Below, piece by piece: positions 12,201-23,704 of a DNA stretch of 64,000 bases (positions within the stretch are counted from its first letter, which is position 1; each line of letters begins with the position of its first letter). Position numbers and translations under genes: made by a program. Source of the stretch: Undaria pinnatifida (taxonomy: Eukaryota; Sar; Phaeophyceae; Laminariales; Alariaceae); NCBI GenBank assembly GCA_012845835.1, contig JABAKD010000016.1, positions 18,851,367 to 18,915,366 on the forward strand, read 5' to 3'. The notes beneath the pieces were generated by a model that was not told the DNA's origin, did not search any database, and saw only the letters and a program-made list of their open reading frames with translations.

Positions 12201-15200
12201 ATATGTTGACCCGTTTCCGACTTGAGGCTAGAGATGGAAAAGGGTCACGGGGTTTGACGACCACCGCGTCGGCTCCTGTGGGAGCCTAAGTACAACCCTG
12301 AGCAGTACAGGTAGTGTGCTTCACTACTGGACCAGTAATTGGCAGAGTATCGGATCTTACCACATGGATCTTACACAAACCACCCAAAAAGGAAACAGCG
12401 AGCGAGGTGTGAGCGAAGACAAGACACTGCTGTTGCTGTACGAAAAATTCAATTACTAGAGTAACGTTTGACCATCTTGTCTCACCTCCCGCCACGTTCT
12501 TTCTAACTGGCGTAAGGTCAAAAGATAATCCTCGACGCGAAAAAAACGCAAAAAATATCAGTCTCCCATGACATACGTATATTACTTGTATTTGGGAGTG
12601 GGCGGTGAGCGCATATATATGATATATGCGGGCGCGCCACTTTTTTCGTGTTCCCAGCTTTTCTCTGAATTTTTTCCACTCTTGTGACGGACAGTCTGCG
12701 TTCATTCGTTTGTGATACAGCAGTGTACATCAGCCCTGCTGCTTCTGCAGCCCTAGGTGTTAACTACCGGCCAAGACTACCGCCCCCCCTATGATACATG
12801 AGAGAGCCCCACATTCAACTATTGTGTTTCCCGCCGGTGAATAAGAAAGCATGGCCGTTCTAAGCTTAGTATGGAGTACCAGCACACATCGGCCGCTGGC
12901 TATCAGTGTGGGCTTTTTTTTTTTTGCCAGGGCCACCGCCTCCTTCGACGTGAAGGCCACTCTGCGGTGGTGCACTCCTTGTAGTAATGTAGATACGGCA
13001 GTAGCAGTATAGATATGGAAGCGAAACGGAATAACAAGTGGATCCATTAATTGCGATGCAGCGCAGCGTGCAGCCTGAATATCGAATATCAGAAATGCTG
13101 TGGGTGTTGTGTGTTTGCCTGTGTGTTGTCGTGTGTGTTTTGCTCTTGTGGGTGTTGTTGTGTTAATCAAGACTCTTTTGACCAAGGATGTCAAGAGACG
13201 GCACTTTGACCCCTTGACCGACGGCAATTTTCCGATAATTTGCCTTGACTGACGCCATACTACTAGGTTTTAGTCTGAAAAGATTGGTTTGACGTCCTTG
13301 ACGGGTGCTGCGGTAGAGGTGCGCCATATTTGTCTCCTCAGTTGAAGAGCAGTATGTATGCCGCACCCCCAATAAAAACTGGCTTGACTTTTGGTGAGAG
13401 AAACACTCAAAGCGCAACTCGAGGAACAAATTCCCATGGCCTAGGTAGTCAGACTATTGATAGTATTATAAAAATAAAAATACACTCCATCTGTGAGATC
13501 GAATATTTTGTCGAAACTCATCTTTGCAAGCTGTGTGTGATACTCCGATCGCGCGATAGTATTAGACTAGGCAGCAGGACGTAACAATGTCAGTAGTAGA
13601 GCTTACCACTTATTCGAGAAAATGGTTGACGCAGATTGTGTACGAGACGAAGGGGGCTTCACCCTACATTGGTTGGTGGCGTTTCATTGGGTTGGGGTTA
13701 GGGTATACCAGTATGTAGTTTAAAAAGTATGTCAACCATGTTGTCGAAAAAGCGGTAAGGTACCCTCAACAATAATGTGGCCGCGCGGATCTTGGACGGT
13801 AATTTTTTTTTTAATGATCTCTCATTGGCCGAGGGCCATGAGGTGGTCCGCAGATCGGAATAATAAAAGAAAAAATCGAAAAGCGGACCGGCCACGTTTC
13901 TCGTCCGTTTTGGGTCCGGGTTGGGGTCCGGGTTAGGGGTCAAGGTTAGGTCTAGGGGTTGGGTTGGGTTGGGTTGGGTTGGGTTGGTCTGCGCCCGTAC
14001 CTCGATCCCACCAGAAAGTGCTTCCTACAGTAGCTCGCAAACGCGAACAGCCTACCGCCCCAAAGATCCGCGAGACCAGATTGTTAGGCAAGCTCAGACT
14101 AGGCCATAAGCTCGTCCGGGCTGATTGGTGTTACTTGCCGGGTTACTTGCGCGGCGGCTATTGTTTTTTTCCTCTAGTTTTCCGAGAACTTTTCCATGCG
14201 AACCCCCCGGGAAAATCAAGGGAGTCACATCCTCCCCATGGCGAAGCTTGCACGTATAATATAGAAATACGATTATTTTCAAGTCAGGTTGATCTGGGCG
14301 TTCTTTTCTTCTTGCGTCGTTCTCATCCTTATCACAACACTACTCCGAAGGTAAGTGTTGTATATACAGCAGTACGGCCGTCAGATTGTGTCCCCCTCAA
14401 AAACATTGATTAACGTCACCCTGTTGACCTTGGTAGAGCTAGTTCTAAGGGGAGTCGCCGACCTAAATCCTTAATGAGGACACACACACGGTAATACGCG
14501 CGATCGGAGTATCACGCACAGCTTGCAAAGATGAGTTTCGACGAAATCTTCGGTCTCACAGATGGAGTGTATTTTTGTTTTCATAACATAGTTTTAGGAA
14601 TTATATTGATAATCATATTGGGTAGTGAACTAGGTGGGTAAAGAGTCCCGCTGTTCACAAATATTTCGGCGAAAAAGGGCTATTCCTCCCGTAGCTCGCG
14701 AGCGTGTCTGCGCTGAGTGTTCCGCCTAGAAGAGAGATGCCGGATACCAGGTCTGTGGTCACAGTCAAGATCGACGAGAGATAGACAACACACCTCGTGC
14801 GAATGGGTGCCAACGGTACTGGGCGCATACTCTCATAGCATACGAAAAGCAGGAGCTAATGTACGACACATGACAGTTACGAAGCTAATTACGAAGCTAA
14901 CGACAGTTTAGTTCACCGAACCCGACCAGTTGCAGGCAAGCAACAGACGCAACAACAAAAAAAGGCAAAAAAAAAGGAAGGAATGGAGAAAAAATAAAAT
15001 AAACGACGTCGGGCGGCATCAATGTTGTGCTGCTGTAATTTAATGTGTTAACTTTAGAACTCCGCCCACGCGAAGGTTTGAGTGGTGATCTAACGGTGCG
15101 TGGCGTTAGACCCTTGTTACCTGCCACCTCTGCCGGTTGCGCGGAGATTCGAATATCGGCTGGTGTGTGGTGCTGTGCAAGTGGCGCCTTTTTTCGGGGA

Positions 15201-17662
15201 CAAGTGTGTGTACGGCAAGAAGAAAAAAAAACGAAGGTCACCCGTTGAGTACTGCAAAACCCATTCTACATAAGTTCCAAGTTGGTACGATATATGCCCG
15301 AAAAACGTGTGTGCAGTTCTAAAGAGGGTTAACATGGGAATGTGGGAACGCACTCGTTACGTACCAAACATGAGAATACTGCTCGTAGGGGTTTCCAATA
15401 CGATGTGGAGGCGTTTCCCACCGGGGGGCACTTCAAAATTGCGCTTAAGTGTTTTTAAGGATATCCGTTGAATGGATTTGCCAACACAAACGAACCTGTG
15501 ACGCGGAACACGTGACAAGCATTACTGAAAGCAGTGAGTGTGTGTTTTTTGTTCCGGCCGTCGCCGAGATTGTTCTCACGTTATAATTTTTGTGTTTCAA
15601 GTCTGTGGTCATAACACGAAATAGGACAAGCTCCGTTAATTGTGGAATAAAAGATGAAGGAAATATTGCACGAGTACCTGGAGTTCAGCGCGCTGGTAAG
15701 TTACTTGTATTCTATTAATTGTGGCATCATGTATACTGGTATATATGTATTACCTGACATCAGTACTGTCTGTATGCAGGAAGGAAGAAGGAAGCAGACC
15801 AACACGCGTCCGGAGTGTGGACAGAAAAAAAAGTTTTTTCGGTGTTTGTTACACATGAGTATTTGAAGTATGCACATATTACTACATGCTTTGTACGTGC
15901 ATTGCTTGCTGTACGTGTATGTATATACATGTTTATGTACGTAGTCGTTTTCATTCCAATTTTGAAGCGGCGCATACGCCGCCCTTCGTGAGGTTAAGCT
16001 ACAGAGCGCGACACGGGGCATACCCTTAGCCTTACCCCCACCGCCACCTTCCCCCTTATCCTCTCCCTCACCCTTGCCGCTTGTTCATGCATGCATCCGT
16101 TCATCCATCCATCAGTCCCATCCATGGACCCACACACCAATGCAGCATCCACCTATCCATCCATCCATCCATTCATCCATCAGTCCACCGACCCACACAC
16201 ACCAATCCATCCATGCAAACATCGGTCCACCGACCCATCTATCCAACAAAGCACCATTCCATCCATTCACCTACCCGTCCACCTACAGAAGCACTCATCC
16301 ATCCATCCATCCATGAACGCACACACCAATCCACCCATCCATTCGTCCATCCATTCATCAATCTATCAGTCAATCCGGCAGTCCATTCATCAGTCCACCC
16401 ACCCATCCATCCATCCACCGACACACTAAATCATCCATCCATCTATGTGCCCGTTCATTGTACCCTCCTCTCGCAAGTGTATCAATAATTGCATGCATGT
16501 GCACTTACAGACATGCATGCACAGCAATGCGCATACCTGGTGTCATATTACTCATGTTACCATGTGTTTACATGCGCACGCCCTGCACTCCGTCGCTTGC
16601 TATTGGCTCTTCCTTTTTCGCACAACACGCTCCGACACGCAACGGTGTTCTTAGTATTAATACGTACTGGTACGAAATTCTTATCATCTGCCGTGGTTTT
16701 TGGCTGATGGATCCATGCCGCGCGCCTTCACACCAATACTGCCCTTTGTGCCCCCGTCCGAGTTTGCGCCTCACCAAGCAATCTATAACGATCACGACGT
16801 CACGACCCTAACCCATCGATCCATCAGTCGTCCAGTAATCCACCCACCCGCCGACCTACCAGTACATTAATCCGTCCATCAATCCACCCATGAGCCCACG
16901 CATCCATCCACCCCTCCCCCACCGACTCGCCCATCCATCCATTCATGTACCCACCCACCCACTCACGCACCCACCCACACATCCATCCATCCATCCTTGT
17001 ATCCATTGGCGCGCTGAGTATTATGTGTTTGTACCTGACCGTCCCCCTCCCTCCCTCCCTCCCTCCCTCACCCCCTCCCTCCCTCACCCCCTCCCTCCAA
17101 CCACATCTCAAAATGAAATCAGACCATGAGGCTGTGCCGGGCGATGGGCCTAACAGTAGGGATCGCAACCTTCCAACGAGAAGTCGACGACACCGTGCAC
17201 ATAGGCGGTTCCCACCTGGTACGGCGCGTGCTAGGCGCTATCGGCGCGGGTGACTTAGTCAGCGATCGTGACGTAGTAGCCCTCACGTCCGCCCAATACG
17301 CGGAGATGATCCGACACCAGGACACCTACACGAAGAACGATTTGATCCGGGTTTTGTTCGAGAGGAGGGGCGAGGCGTATTCCCCGGGGTCCACTTTGTT
17401 GATCGACGACACCAGGAGGAATGTGGAGGCGTTTGTGAGGATTGGGGGGCATGGGTTGCTGGTGGAGGGGGGGGAGGGGTTGGTCCTGCAGAGGGCGAAG
17501 GTGGTGGAGCCGTCGTGCACATTTGTGCCGGGGATGACCTTCTCCAACTCACACAAGCAGCAGCAACAGATGCAGCAAATGCAGCAAATGCAGCAGATTC
17601 AGCAGCAACAACAGCAGCAGCATCACCCCAATATGCCCCCAGCAGGCTACGGTTATTACTGA
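2924..17662 (+). CDS. HAD-superfamily phosphatase-like protein (two exons)
   Basis: Join 2924-3247 and 17123-17662, giving 287 aa. Exon 1 carries HAD motif I, D73-M-D75-L-T77, inside FVVFDMDLTVTAKHTRG. Exon 2 carries motif II (GLTVGIATFQ, Thr124), a candidate motif III Lys (YTKNDLIR, Lys179) and motif IV (LLIDDTRRN, Asp203-Asp204). The set and order are those of Asp-nucleophile phosphohydrolases; the substrate cannot be told. The tail is Gln/Met-rich (about residues 250-275) and ends PPAGYGYY. Splice sites are AAG|GTGAGA at 3248 and ATCAG|ACC at 17122, both phase 0, and neither half is a complete HAD domain alone. The start at 2924 is the first ATG in frame, but a Gln/Tyr-rich open frame extends upstream to 2825, so the true N-terminus may lie in an earlier exon. 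The intron is 13,875 bp. Confidence 0.82.
3543..3603 (+). repeat. Short remnant of the long-TIR family terminus
   Basis: ACACAGCTTGCAAAGATGAG is followed by a diverged GAATTAGTCGAACTCACGGCTG, the same order as in the outer ~65 bp of the long-TIR elements. Confidence 0.5.
5418..5722 (+). mobile_element. tRNA-derived SINE, family 1, copy 2
   Basis: The head has the A-box GGTGGCGTATCAGG and a degraded B-box TAGTTCAAGCCCC. The body shares blocks with copy 1, including TTGTGCACAAATT, GCGAAAGCGTGAG, GATGAAAAATCGACGAGCAG and CTGGAAAGTAGAAGTG. It ends in AAAAAAAATAAAATAAT. It lies in the HAD-gene intron, in opposite orientation to copy 1. Confidence 0.75.
9925..10115 (+). repeat. ~195-bp dispersed repeat, copy 1
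   Basis: Matches the reverse complement of 41390-41600. Shared blocks are TACGGTTCGCGC, CTCACGCCCTCCGG, GATGAGGTCC and CCCCAAAATT, ending GGGGTTGGTCCG. One copy lies in the HAD intron, the other in an intron of the glycosidase-like gene. No ORF is conserved, so it is probably an old transposable-element fragment. Confidence 0.6.
13165..13330 (-). repeat. ~165-bp dispersed repeat, copy 1
   Basis: On the minus strand it shares CTAAAACCTAGTAGT, TGGCGTCAG, GCCGTCGGTCAAGG and GTGCCGTCTC with 20815-20985 on the plus strand, in the same order. Both copies are internally rich in GTCAAGG-like words. Confidence 0.6.
13474..14584. mobile_element. Long-TIR element inside the HAD-gene intron
   Basis: The left end (13474-13570) reads ACACTCCATCTGTGAGATCG ... 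TTTGCAAGCTGTGTGTGATACTCC. The right end (14385-14584) is its inverted counterpart, with the inner TIR blocks CACCCTGTTGACC, GGGGAGTCGCCGACCTA and CCTTAATGAGGACACAC. Inner left-TIR sequence is missing or replaced. The centre has a GGGTT tandem (about 13958-13985) and no transposase. The span of about 1.1 kb matches the complete copy at 30.15 kb. No target duplication was found. Confidence 0.55.
14103..14200 (+). repeat. Single copy of the unit repeated in tandem at 45262-45755
   Basis: AAGCTCGTCCGGGCTG, GGTGTTACTTG and GCGCGGCGGCTA, followed by a T-rich run, match the units in the glycosidase-like gene intron. Confidence 0.45.
16084..17000 (+). repeat. Degenerate ATCC/CCCA tetranucleotide microsatellite
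   Basis: Two blocks (16084-16460 and 16805-17000) of CATCCATCCATC with CCCA and other single-base variants. They produce His-Pro-Ser-Ile open frames in several phases, which are repeat artefacts. A CCCT block continues at 17041-17098, just before the HAD exon 2 acceptor. Confidence 0.85.
17123..17662 (+). CDS. HAD-like gene, exon 2 (terminal)
   Basis: 179 codons plus TGA. It carries HAD motifs II-IV and a CAG-encoded Gln/Met tract. An ATG at 17126 makes it look like a separate gene, but it lacks the DxDxT motif found in exon 1, and the phases agree. Confidence 0.82.
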   Translation, partial: TMRLCRAMGLTVGIATFQREVDDTVHIGGSHLVRRVLGAIGAGDLVSDRDVVALTSAQYAEMIRHQDTYTKNDLIRVLFERRGEAYSPGSTLLIDDTRRNVEAFVRIGGHGLLVEGGEGLVLQRAKVVEPSCTFVPGMTFSNSHKQQQQMQQMQQMQQIQQQQQQQHHPNMPPAGYGYY

Positions 17663-20600
17663 TCGGTTAACCGTGGGAGGGAAGGGGGGGCGGGGGCGGT
17701 CTATATACCTGCAGCCGCTGCTACCGCCGCCGTCGTTGTTGTGGTGTATAGCAGTGAGCGATGGCTTACTGCACTCCCTGGTGGAAGAAACGGGTCTGCA
17801 CTGTGGGCGAGGGAGTAGGGGGGGAGGGGATCAATCGTTTTATCCCCACCCCACCCCCTCGACGACCTCGTGGGGGGATGACACAATTTAGGCATTTTTG
17901 GTCTGCCGTACTTTTCGCGGCAAGATTAGAACTTGTCGGTGCCATTCACGTGAGCAGCGGGAGCAAGAAAAAGCAAGCAGCGGCAGTAGAGGCAACGGCA
18001 ACTGCAGCCACAGCAGCATGCGCGCGTGCACTCCCACCGCTCCGCCGCGTGCGCAACAGCTGCAGCAGGAGTAGAATGCACGCACGCCCATCATTCGGTG
18101 GAACCAAGGGCGGAGATGTTGACCCTGGGAGGGGGAAGAAGAAGGAAGGGGGAGGGGGGGGGGGGGGGGTACGAGGAGGAGACTCCGTGATCAGACTGCC
18201 TAGAAAAACGACCACGGCGGTCAGATCAGCGGTTATTTTGTATTCTACGACTACAACGGTATACTAGTATTATTTCTACCACTAGCTGTCCTACTCCTTC
18301 TCACACAATATAACAATACATGCATACAATACATATTTTACAGACATACAGTATATATGTTTCCTTCTTATCTGTTTCGTTAAGTCCTTGTTTTTTTTCC
18401 TGCTTTCTTTTTTTTCCCTATTTTTTCATCTTTATTTTGTTTTTATTTTTTCGGCGTGAATCCAAGCAAAAAAAAAATAAATGGTGAAAGCAAGGAGTTT
18501 TTTATTTTTGGTTGGATGAATGGATTCATTTTTTGCGTTTTTTGCGTTCCTAATGCGAGTTCCCCGTCGTTGCAAAGTCAAATCAGTGTTGTTGTCACTC
18601 GTCAGGCGTTTTTAGTTGGGGGTGCGGGCGGGGTTATAGGGTTGAGACGAACTTGCAAACTGGCGGGGAGACAGGCAAACTGTTGTAGTTAGCCGAACAA
18701 AGTAAGAAAATATAACTATATAAATACAACAATGTGCGTGGGACAATTTTGGCATGCCAAAAAGCCGAAGATTATAATGGATGTTGTGTTGTTGCGGCAG
18801 CAGTAGTGGCAGCCCGCGACAGCGGCTTCGCGCAGCTGCAGCGTCGCACAGTAGTGTCTTGTCTCTCAAGGACAACGAGCGATGAGGGGGAGGAAGGAGG
18901 TATTGCTTCGCCGCACCACGCTCTCGCTTGCTTGCTTTCCGCCTGCCTGCCCGCTGCACCACGCAGTATAAGGGGTTTCGACCCGTGTATGTTGGCGTTA
19001 TATTTGTCTAGTATCCCCCCCCCCCTCCTGTTTAGGTACATTTCGTGCTAACGGGATATAAGGAGGGGAAAAGGCGGGTTGGGGGAGGGCGGTGGAGAGG
19101 GCGAGGGCGTGGTCGACGCTTGGTTTTGTGTAGTTGGGATTGTGCAGGGGCGAAAGGCGGGGGGAGGGGGGGGGAGGGCGGAAGATTTTTTTTAGGCCAT
19201 TTGGCTGGGCCATTTTTTACCTGCTGAGTATGAGTGCTTCGAAGCAGAGCCAGTGTGTATGGGAGTTTTCTGAGCTGCGTCTGGCTGGTTTCTGTTGTTT
19301 TGCCGAGCTCGCGTTGATTGAACACCGACTGACTGGTCGGGGACTCATTGATCGTTGTAGCTATAGTAGCTGTTAGGTTTATGTTGTCTCTCTTTTTCTT
19401 TCTTTGTTTCTTCTCATCACACGACGGAAAAGGAGAAACGGAAGAGGAAAAAAGCGGTAGGTACTCTGGTAACGTTTAAAGGGACGAAAGAACGGGAAGA
19501 GGATATCCCAACGCTGTAGATGGCGCAAGCAAGTATAATACGTTTTCGTACGTACGGTAAAAAAAAAAAACGCGATCCTGCTGGTTTTTGAAAGAAGTGA
19601 ACTGCTTTGCTTGCTCGGCGGCCGCAATGGTTTTGATGAGGAACCCATCCTCCCCCCCGTCCCTCTCCTCTTTTTATTTTCATTTTTATTTTACGTTTTT
19701 GTTGTTGCTGTTTTGTTGTCCTCGCTGTTATTTCGTTAACTTCGTTAATTCTTTCGTGGTGTCTTTTTTTTGTGGTCGTGATTTCGGGGTAGGGGTGCGC
19801 GGGGCACGTTTGTTTCATGTTAAGAATCCCTTTTGACCGCTTCAAGGGGTATCCTAGTCTAATGCCGAGTAGTTTGGTCTCAAACCGTGGGTGGGCGCGT
19901 TTTTATTTTAGAGGTTTCCTGGGGAAGAGAAGAGAAAAGTTGCGCGGGAGATATGATCGGAAGATATGGTGATGGCGATGGTGATCACGATTTTCGTTAT
20001 TGTGATGACCGTGATGATGATGACGTAAGCGATACAGTGGTGATGATCATGATGCCGCGGACCATGACGATGAAGAACTTCATGATCATGATAGTATTGA
20101 TCATGGTGATTATAGTGATGACTGTTATTTTGGCGAGACGGCACTCCCTGCCCTTCCCCCACGCGCGTTGCGGCGGCGAGATTGTTTGCTGTCTCGTTTT
20201 TGGCAAACACAACGAAAACAGTACCTGGTGTACAATAAATCAACCAATAAACGAATCAGTCAGTTATCGCTTTATTGTGGAGGGGGGGGGGGGTAGGGGC
20301 TATAGGGGTTACGGTTATTTGTTAGTAGAATTATTTTGTGGTGGGCGGGTGGGCGGATAGGGGGTGGGTTGAGGCGCTGGTACACATAAGAGCTGGTTTA
20401 CGTAGTAGTCGAAGAGAAGCAAAAAGAGAACGGGATAACCTGACTGTGTTGTTGATACCCGCGGGAGAGAGAGAAGAGTTCCGGGCCGCCATTATTGACG
20501 TACGTACGTAAGCTGCGCAAAGACGACCAACCGAAGCAAAGCAATACTGTTGAACTAAACTGGGGGGGAAGTTGACGGTGTGGTTCGGGCTGGGATGCTT

Positions 20601-20814
20601 TTTAGAAGGCCCTCAAGTTGTTGTACCTTGTTGTCATTTCATCGTCGACGTCGTCCTAATTTTGGACTATCGAAGCGTAAAGGGTATAGGTTGCACGGGG
20701 GGGGGGGCTGTGGAGGGGGGCGAAAAGAGAGCGGAGGCACGCCCCACGGTGCCCTCTCCCTTCCTATATATTTTACGAAAACAAGACGTAAAAGAAGTGC
20801 TGTCGATAGCATAT
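17663..20814. other. Intergenic sequence, no gene recognised
   Basis: Long G runs (18145-18169), T-rich sequence (18380-18460) and an imperfect GAT-type trinucleotide stretch (19970-20130). The ORFs here are short or low complexity. TA-rich sequence at 18240-18360 may be the 3' flank of the HAD gene, but no polyadenylation site could be fixed. Confidence 0.4.
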
Positions 20815-20985
20815 ATGTCACGAGACGGTCAGTTAAGGGAAAACGTCCAGCGGTCAAGGGTGTCAAATCGATCGTTCCACACTAAAACCTAGTAGTTTGG
20901 CGTCAGCAAAAGTAAATTGTTGGAAAGTGGCCGTCGGTCAAGGGTTCACAGTGCCGTCTCATGACGTCTTTGGTTGATAGTGATA
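20815..20985 (+). repeat. ~165-bp dispersed repeat, copy 2
   Basis: Inverted relative to the copy at 13165-13330. It carries the shared words CTAAAACCTAGTAGT, GGCGTCAG and GCCGTCGGTCAAGG. Confidence 0.6.
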
Positions 20986-21239
20986 TCTGGCATTCATGTG
21001 ACATGCCAGTGCCATTGGGTCACTAGTTATGAAGGAATATGAAGAGAATATGTTGCGCCTCTCACGATTCCGGCGCCAAGGATGGATCAAGAGGCCGACG
21101 AAAAGACCGACCAACGGATCGCCAATGGATCGACCGACCGACCGACCGACAAACCGTGGACATTTTGAGCGTGCTTCCTGCAGTTTTATTCCTCGTGCCT
21201 TCGGGAGGGAAAAGTTATTTGGGCTGCTCTGTTTTCTGC

Positions 21240-22510
21240 TGTGCTCGTGCAGTATGGTTCGTGTAACTCTACATGATTCCTTTTGAGGGGCATATCGCCA
21301 GAAAATGTCATCCCAGACCAATATCCCAAACGTGTATGCATTCGTTCGTTCGTTCGTCCGTTCGTGTTCACTCGTAGGGAAACCGCCTCGAATGCTCGAC
21401 TATCGGTCCTGGTTGGCCACTCTGCGACGCGAACAACCACACTCCACTGGCCATCTTTCATAACTTAACTGATCCCACGAAGCTTCAGCTTCTTTGGCGA
21501 CGTCTGTACCTATGTGAAACTCTACAAGACGATCCCCTGAGAGGGGCGCTTCCCCGAAAACGTTGTTATCCAGACCAATACTCCAAACGTATAATACCGT
21601 TCATTCGTTTGTTTGTTCATGTTCTCTCGTAGGCGAACCGCCTCGAATGATCGATTGTCGGTCCTGGCTGGACACCCAGCGACGCAAGTAGCCACTCCAT
21701 TTGCCATACTTAATCACCCGCGTGATCATCACGAAGTTTCGGCTTTTTGGAGCACCCTGTGTATCTAGTTATACCTCTACATCATACCACGATTATTTGA
21801 GAGGGGTACATCCCCGGCAAAGGTATCATCCGGACCAACATGTTCAGTCTACGTGCCCACAAGCGGGCGATGTGTCCACTAGACCACCCCAACAAGTCAT
21901 AACGATTATTTTGGGGAGGTCCCCAGAGATCAGTGCTCAGGAGCCGCCGAGATTCAACGAACTCTTACACGTATTCTGTCGGTTATATAGCGCTGTCCAC
22001 TACCACTAGACCACATAGTCACTGCCATCGGCTCCGGCAGAGCTGTCGTCGTCATTGCTGTCTGGGTCGTCGTCGTAGTCGGCGTCATCGTCGTGGCCGT
22101 CGCCCTCGGCATCGTCGCCGTCTAGGAGCGCAGCGCCATCGCCTTCCATTCCCTCCTCCCTTTTTTCTGCTTGTCTTCTCACGGCCCGCCGTCCCTCTCC
22201 AAACTGATGACGCCCATGTCGCTCCAGAAAGATATCCAACACAACCTTCAAGTACATGTGTTCGGAGATTCGTGTGGTCGTTGGTGCGATCTTAGCAAAC
22301 TCGCGGGGGCACCCCCCGCAATTTTTCGGGTATCGGGTTGTGATTGCTGGTCCTGGCCACCCTTCGACCAAACAGCCACCCCATTGTCCATATTTCATAT
22401 TGTGATGGGTCCTCAGGACGTTTCAGCTTCTTTGGCGTCGTGTATATACAATTCTAACTCTGTAGTCTATGATTCCTTGAGAGGGGCACTTCCCCGAAAC
22501 AAGGTACAGC
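21240..22510 (+). repeat. ~240-bp repeat cluster, plus-oriented units
   Basis: Three to four diverged units. The landmarks in order are TTCAGCTTCTTTGGCG, GTGAAACTCTACA, CCTTGAGAGGGGC, TTCCCCGAAAACG, CCAGACCAAT, CGTTCGTTCGTTC-like words, GTCGGTCCTGGCTGG, and CCACTCCATTTGCCAT. Units lie at about 21240-21465, 21470-21715, 21720-22000 and 22320-22510. A GTCGTC-rich stretch (22040-22110) interrupts them. Confidence 0.7.
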
Positions 22511-23704
22511 AGCAGCAGTTTTAGTGAAAACGAACTGGCACAAACAAGTTGCACGTTGCAGCGAAGGCGCGAATGGCTCAGCTGGCAAGGAAACCCGAGA
22601 GGAGCGCGGGCATATGGGAGGAGACTCAACATAGTGGGCAGAAATTGACCGCGGAGTCACAGCGTTTGTCTCTAGATCACAGACGGGACTAAAAGCTGAC
22701 ACGGTGCTTCGAATACTGCCAACCTCTCACCCAATCAATTTTCCTTCCCAGTGTGCACTCCCTTGAATATGCACTACCTCTCCTATTTACACAGTTGTTA
22801 TACCTACATGTAGTCTATACGTATACCATGTTGACCTTTAGGTGGCGATGTGTAGCGTGTGTCAGCCCGTAGCTGGTATACGCTTGCGTTGGCTCGCTTG
22901 CGGATGACCCGATCAAGACACAGCCTATACAAGTTTTAGAAGCTAACGCAGACTCAAGGTGAAGGCCCTGTAGAAGAGCTTCAAAGAAGAGAAGAGAAGG
23001 GAGTTGTTCGGCGACCCCAAGCCGATATGGTGATTGATTGATTAATTTGCTCAGCTGATGAGAGCTGATGGTGAGCAAAGTGGAGCGATCGAGGTGGGTC
23101 TGACCATCACCTGATCGAGACGGCACAATGCCTATGCTACGGACAGATGTACTCTACGAGTAGCTATCTGATCTATCTACAGCAACGTTTCCTGAGGCTT
23201 GCTCGTGGTCTACCGTACCTATGGCAACGTTCCCTGAGGTTTGCTTCTGGGACCTTAGCTACGTCAACGTCCCGACAGTCAACCTAAAATCGTATTCCAT
23301 GAAGGTTGTTACACGTACGTTATTCCACCGCATTATTTGAGTACACCGCATTGCTCGTACGTACTACATGTACCAGCTTTAGGATATAATTAACCAGTAA
23401 ACTGCTGTGCATCATGTATCGCAGTTACTACTGCTGAGACTTCTGCATGCTTAATACCGCATCGGTAAACGACATCGAGCATACCTATTATAACTGTCTG
23501 TTGTACGAACAACTCGCAATGTATACCAGATGACTTTGAAGTGTTACCAAGTAACGACATGATGGTTGCTGTCAATCAGCATCTCTAATGTACCACCATA
23601 ATCAGTCGCCGCACGCCCTACAACTTGTAGCTCCTCTTCTTGCGGATCTTGGTCCTATCTCGGAAAAAGAGCTCCTGAGGATGCTCAAGCGCTGCTGACT
23701 CAAC

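Larger units (their letters stand above)
3248..17122 (+). other. 13.9 kb intron of the HAD-like gene
   Basis: Bounded by GTGAGA and a pyrimidine-rich tract (a CCCT repeat at 17041-17098) with acceptor AAATCAG. It contains a SINE (5418-5722), a long-TIR element (13474-14584), dispersed repeats (9925-10115, 13165-13330), a tandem-unit relative (14103-14200) and an ATCC-type microsatellite (16084-17000). No nested gene was recognised. The stretches 3606-5417, 5723-9924, 10116-13164 and 14585-16080 show only short ORFs, many TACCTGGTA and CTATTAATAG motifs and G runs. Confidence 0.7.

Noticed and set aside
16081-16488. His/Pro/Ser/Ile-rich ORFs
   Set aside because: ATCC tetranucleotide repeat translation, inside the HAD-gene intron.
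17126-17662. Stand-alone gene starting at ATG 17126
   Set aside because: It lacks HAD motif I. A phase-matched acceptor three bases upstream and exon 1 at 2924-3247 complete the domain.
22006-22398. 130-codon minus ORF with an Asp-rich end
   Set aside because: Its first part is the 240-bp dispersed repeat, and the acidic part comes from a GTCGTC-type triplet stretch. No splice or homology support.
22568-22640. tRNA-like A-box TGGCTCAGCTGGC
   Set aside because: No B-box (GGTTCGANTCC) follows at the right distance.
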